A stretch of 35,626 bases of DNA from Alistipes sp. (GTDB lineage: Bacteria > Bacteroidota > Bacteroidia > Bacteroidales > Rikenellaceae). The stretch is taken from NCBI GenBank assembly GCA_031285405.1, contig JAITWH010000050.1, positions 1 through 35,626 on the forward strand, written 5' to 3'. The position numbers and the translations under genes were made by a program. The stretch's first letter is position 1, and each line of letters opens with the position of its first letter. This document shows, one piece after another, positions 33,500-35,626 of the stretch. Below the pieces are notes generated by a model that saw only the letters and a list, made by a program, of their open reading frames with translations, did not search any database and had not been told where the DNA came from.

Positions 33500-34636
33500 C
33501 TCCGCGATGCGCCGAGCCTGAGAGTTACACTCTATGTAGTCATCTAAGGTCGGGCGAGCCTGCCCGCTACCTCCCGCCCTTTCGAGAGTCCGTTCGACGG
33601 TGCGAACGATCTCAGTGAACCGAATCCGCCCCTCCAAAAACGCCGCCACCGCCACCTCGTTGGCCGCGTTGAGGGCACACAGGGCCGTTCCCCCCGCCGC
33701 CATGCACTCGCGCACCAACGCCAGCGCGGGGTACCTCGCCTCGTCGACCTCCTCGAATGTCAACGCCGCGCCCGTCAGCGACAACCCCTCGCCCCGAAGC
33801 GCCAGCCGCGCGGGGAAAGACAAAGCATAGGCGATAGGCACCCTCATGTCGGGAGTCCCCATCTGCGCCTTCACCGCCCCGTCGGCAAACTCCACCATCG
33901 AGTGGACGATCGACTGGCGATGAATCAGCACATCTATCTGCGCGGGCTCCAACCCGAACAGCCACCGCGCCTCCACCACCTCGAACCCCTTGTTCATCAG
34001 CGTCGCCGAGTCGATGGTGATCTTGGCCCCCATCTTCCAGTTGGGGTGGGCGAGCGCCCTTTCGGCGGTCACGTCGGCCAACTCCGAGATAGGCACATCG
34101 CGCAACGCACCCCCCGAAGCGGTCAGTATCACCCGCCGCACGGGCGAGGGTTCGCCAACGAGACATTGCAGAATCGCCGAGTGCTCCGAGTCGATCGGCA
34201 CCACCGGCGCGCGACTCTCCGCCGAGAGCCTCATCACTAATTCTCCCGCGCAAACCAAGCTCTCCTTGTTGGCCAGCGCAAGCTTCTTACCCGCCGTCAC
34301 GGCACGCACCGTCGGAACGAGTCCGGCGTAACCCACCAGCGCGTTCACCACCACGTCGACGTTGCCCGCCTCCGCCGCCTGAGCAACGGCATCTTCGCCC
34401 GCCCACACCTTCACAGGTATGTCGGCCAGCGCGTCGCGCAGCGGTTCGTAAAATTCTCTGTCGGCAATGATCACGCTGTCGGGCTCCAACTCGCGCGCCT
34501 GTTCGGCCAACCGCCGCCAGTTTCGATGAGCCGTCAGCACCGCCGGTTCAAACAGCTCGGGGTGGAGCCGCAGCACCTCCAAAGTCTGCTCGCCGATGGA
34601 GCCCGTCGAGCCCAGGATCGCAACGCGCTGCCTCAT
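33479..34636 (-). CDS. dxr: 1-deoxy-D-xylulose-5-phosphate reductoisomerase
   Basis: This 385-residue enzyme makes MEP from DXP with NADPH, the committed step of isoprenoid synthesis. The start is ATG 34636 (MRQRVAILGSTGSIGEQTLEVL), 5 nt after the M23-like stop; the open frame to 34690 overlaps that gene. The NADPH-binding GSTGSIG is at residues 9-15. NKESLVCAGELVM and the catalytic PIDSEHSAILQCL follow, as do TASGGALRD and the metal-binding ATLMNKGFEVVEARWLF. The C-terminal helices end with KIVVSY, of which VVSY lies in a 7-mer repeat. Length is normal (380-400). Confidence 0.97.
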   Translation of the reverse strand: MRQRVAILGSTGSIGEQTLEVLRLHPELFEPAVLTAHRNWRRLAEQARELEPDSVIIADREFYEPLRDALADIPVKVWAGEDAVAQAAEAGNVDVVVNALVGYAGLVPTVRAVTAGKKLALANKESLVCAGELVMRLSAESRAPVVPIDSEHSAILQCLVGEPSPVRRVILTASGGALRDVPISELADVTAERALAHPNWKMGAKITIDSATLMNKGFEVVEARWLFGLEPAQIDVLIHRQSIVHSMVEFADGAVKAQMGTPDMRVPIAYALSFPARLALRGEGLSLTGAALTFEEVDEARYPALALVRECMAAGGTALCALNAANEVAVAAFLEGRIRFTEIVRTVERTLERAGGSGQARPTLDDYIECNSQARRIAEKIVVSY

Positions 34637-34641
34637 GCCGG

Positions 34642-35478
34642 TCAGAACACTATGTAGTTTTGGGGATCGACGGGAGTGCCGTTGTACCACAGCTCGAACT
34701 CCACTATGTCGGCCGTGCCGACCAGCTCACCCGCCTCGATGCGCGAGCCCACCACCCGCGACGACTCCGACAGGCGGCGATATATCGACACCAGATTGTC
34801 CGCATGTTGTATCTGCACGATGCGCCCCTCGTCCGGGGTCCACACATTGAGCACCACGCTTCCCTCCCTCACCGCCACCACGGGCGAACCCGCCGCCGTC
34901 GCGATAGTCACTCCGAAACGACCACCCACGGGACTGAACCCGCCGCTGATCATACCCGCCGCCGGACGCACAAAGTCGCTCGGCACGCCGCTCGCCCTCG
35001 CCGCCGCCACCGAGGCAGCCAACGACCACGCTCCGTCGCCCTCCATGCGCGCCCTCAGCACCGAGTCGGCGGCCGAGGCTGGCACCAGGGTCTTGTCCTG
35101 CATCTCGATCGAGTCGCCGATCCGCGACGTGTCGCGAATCACGGGGGTCTTGCCCTCCAATATCAGGTCTATGTTGTCGCTGTACACAGTCAGGTTGGCC
35201 ATCTCGCGCTCCAGAGAGTCGAGCCTCATCACCCCCGCGATGAGGGTCTCGCGCGACCGGCGCCCCGGGTAGCCCGGGATGGTGTCCATCAGCGGAGTGT
35301 AGGCGATCACGATCACCACCGCCGCCACCACCAACAGCACAAAGGTCACCAACCCGACGAGCACCCTCGCCGGCGAGACATACATGTACCATCGGGTCGA
35401 GCCGTCGTCGCCGTCCAACACAGCCAACTTCTGCTTCTCGACGAACCCCCGCCACCATTTCTTTATCCTCTCTCGCAT
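34642..35478 (-). CDS. M23/LytM-like protein with degenerate active site
   Basis: This 278-residue protein has a transmembrane anchor (VSPARVLVGLVTFVLLVVAAVVIVIAY), a coiled segment (LDSLEREMANLTVYSDNIDLILEGK) and a C-terminal LytM-like domain in the periplasm. The first zinc motif (HxGxD) is RFGVTI, the final HLHFE is replaced by IVEFE, and only the middle HADN is near the norm. All metal ligands therefore appear lost, as in EnvC- or NlpD-type regulators of amidases. The domain keeps the fold pattern GSPVVAVREGSVV and VQIQHADNLVSIYRRLS. The start is ATG 35478. In Bacteroidota an M23 protein often precedes dxr, so this is a conserved neighbour. Its own promoter lies next to an IS end. Confidence 0.8.
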   Translation of the reverse strand: MRERIKKWWRGFVEKQKLAVLDGDDGSTRWYMYVSPARVLVGLVTFVLLVVAAVVIVIAYTPLMDTIPGYPGRRSRETLIAGVMRLDSLEREMANLTVYSDNIDLILEGKTPVIRDTSRIGDSIEMQDKTLVPASAADSVLRARMEGDGAWSLAASVAAARASGVPSDFVRPAAGMISGGFSPVGGRFGVTIATAAGSPVVAVREGSVVLNVWTPDEGRIVQIQHADNLVSIYRRLSESSRVVGSRIEAGELVGTADIVEFELWYNGTPVDPQNYIVF

Positions 35479-35484
35479 GGAGGA

Positions 35485-35492
35485 CAAAGATA
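35485..35492 (-). promoter_or_regulatory. -7 element for the M23-like gene
   Basis: On the minus strand TATCTTTG, only about 6 nt before the ATG, so the transcript would be nearly leaderless. The -33 region is at the IS end. Confidence 0.4.
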
Positions 35493-35502
35493 GTCAATTA
35501 AA

Positions 35503-35520
35503 AATTAAGAATCTGTTTTG
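35503..35520. mobile_element. Probable end of the IS element
   Basis: AAGAATCTGTTTTGA lies just outside the transposase stop, where the terminal inverted repeat of an IS5-type element is expected. The other end is not in the window, so the repeat itself cannot be confirmed. Confidence 0.35.
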
Positions 35521-35523
35521 AAT

Positions 35524-35626
35524 TTATTTATAGATTTTTTTAAGCATGATTTGACAGAGTGTAAGTTGTAGCATTGCGGTGGCAGATTCGGTGGAGTATT
35601 CGTAGTCGAGGGCCATTCGTCGGTAA
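35524..35626 (-). CDS. IS5-type transposase, 3' end only
   Basis: The last 33 codons of a minus-strand frame enter from the right edge (first whole codon at 35625). The sequence YRRMALDYEYSTESATAMLQ and the helix TLCQIMLKKIYK match the C-terminal helix of IS5-type (DDE) transposases, whose consensus is YRRL..DYE...E.....I. The TAA is at 35524. The rest of the element and its other end lie outside the window. Confidence 0.65.
   Translation of the reverse strand, partial: YRRMALDYEYSTESATAMLQLTLCQIMLKKIYK

Overview
The window is a chromosomal piece of a GC-rich member of the Bacteroidota, most likely a Bacteroidales (a Rikenellaceae/Alistipes-like lineage is a guess). The evidence is a SusC/SusD pair, promoters of the Bacteroidota type (TTTG or TTG, about 20 nt, TAnnTTTG), an almost complete lack of Shine-Dalgarno sites, and the dxr/rseP neighbourhood. 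Most genes are housekeeping or nutrient uptake. There is no prophage, integrative element, CRISPR array, rRNA or tRNA that I can see.

Layout. 1-726: tail of a probable immunity protein. 802-4516: divergent POT peptide transporter (minus) and glycogen branching enzyme (plus). 4841-9865: SusC/SusD outer-membrane uptake pair, convergent with a periplasmic M81/MlrC-like metallopeptidase (9928-11571). 11784-13454: TPP riboswitch followed by thiD and tenA, a thiamin-pyrimidine salvage operon. 13569-17874 (minus): Tat-exported Gfo/Idh/MocA oxidoreductase, gyrB and an FtsE-like ATPase. 17979-21003 (minus): S9 peptidase lipoprotein overlapping an unrecognised membrane protein. 21062-23937: NUDIX hydrolase divergent from pyrE, then a TlpA-like thioredoxin lipoprotein and a SRPBCC protein. 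24340-26329 (minus): ffh and a toxin-antitoxin pair. 26511-29400 (plus): TonB-dependent receptor and a secreted DUF3108-like protein. 29553-35478 (minus): M23-like protein, dxr, a GH18-like glycosidase, rseP and radA. 35524-35626: 3' end of an IS5-type transposase.

The most unusual content is a set of small repeats. (1) A palindrome, GCCGGCGTTCCGGC with a conserved AAATCSGC-type left flank, occurs six times. Two copies lie in frame inside pyrE and radA, where both encode the peptide KSAAGVPA. A third sits at the junction of a 33-bp direct duplication of the start of the SRPBCC gene, which looks like an insertion footprint. (2) AT-rich 7-mer tandem repeats of several types (TTGAAAA, TCATGAA, TTAGTGG), often joined to GCTAACGC or GGCTACGC, fill most intergenic spaces. 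They supply the stop codon or last residues of several genes (NUDIX, pyrE, radA, dxr, ftsE-like). A related stretch is embedded in frame in glgB. (3) Two hairpin arrays stand out: four terminator-like hairpins in tandem after the SRPBCC gene, and four small stem-loops in tandem in the leader of the MlrC-like gene.
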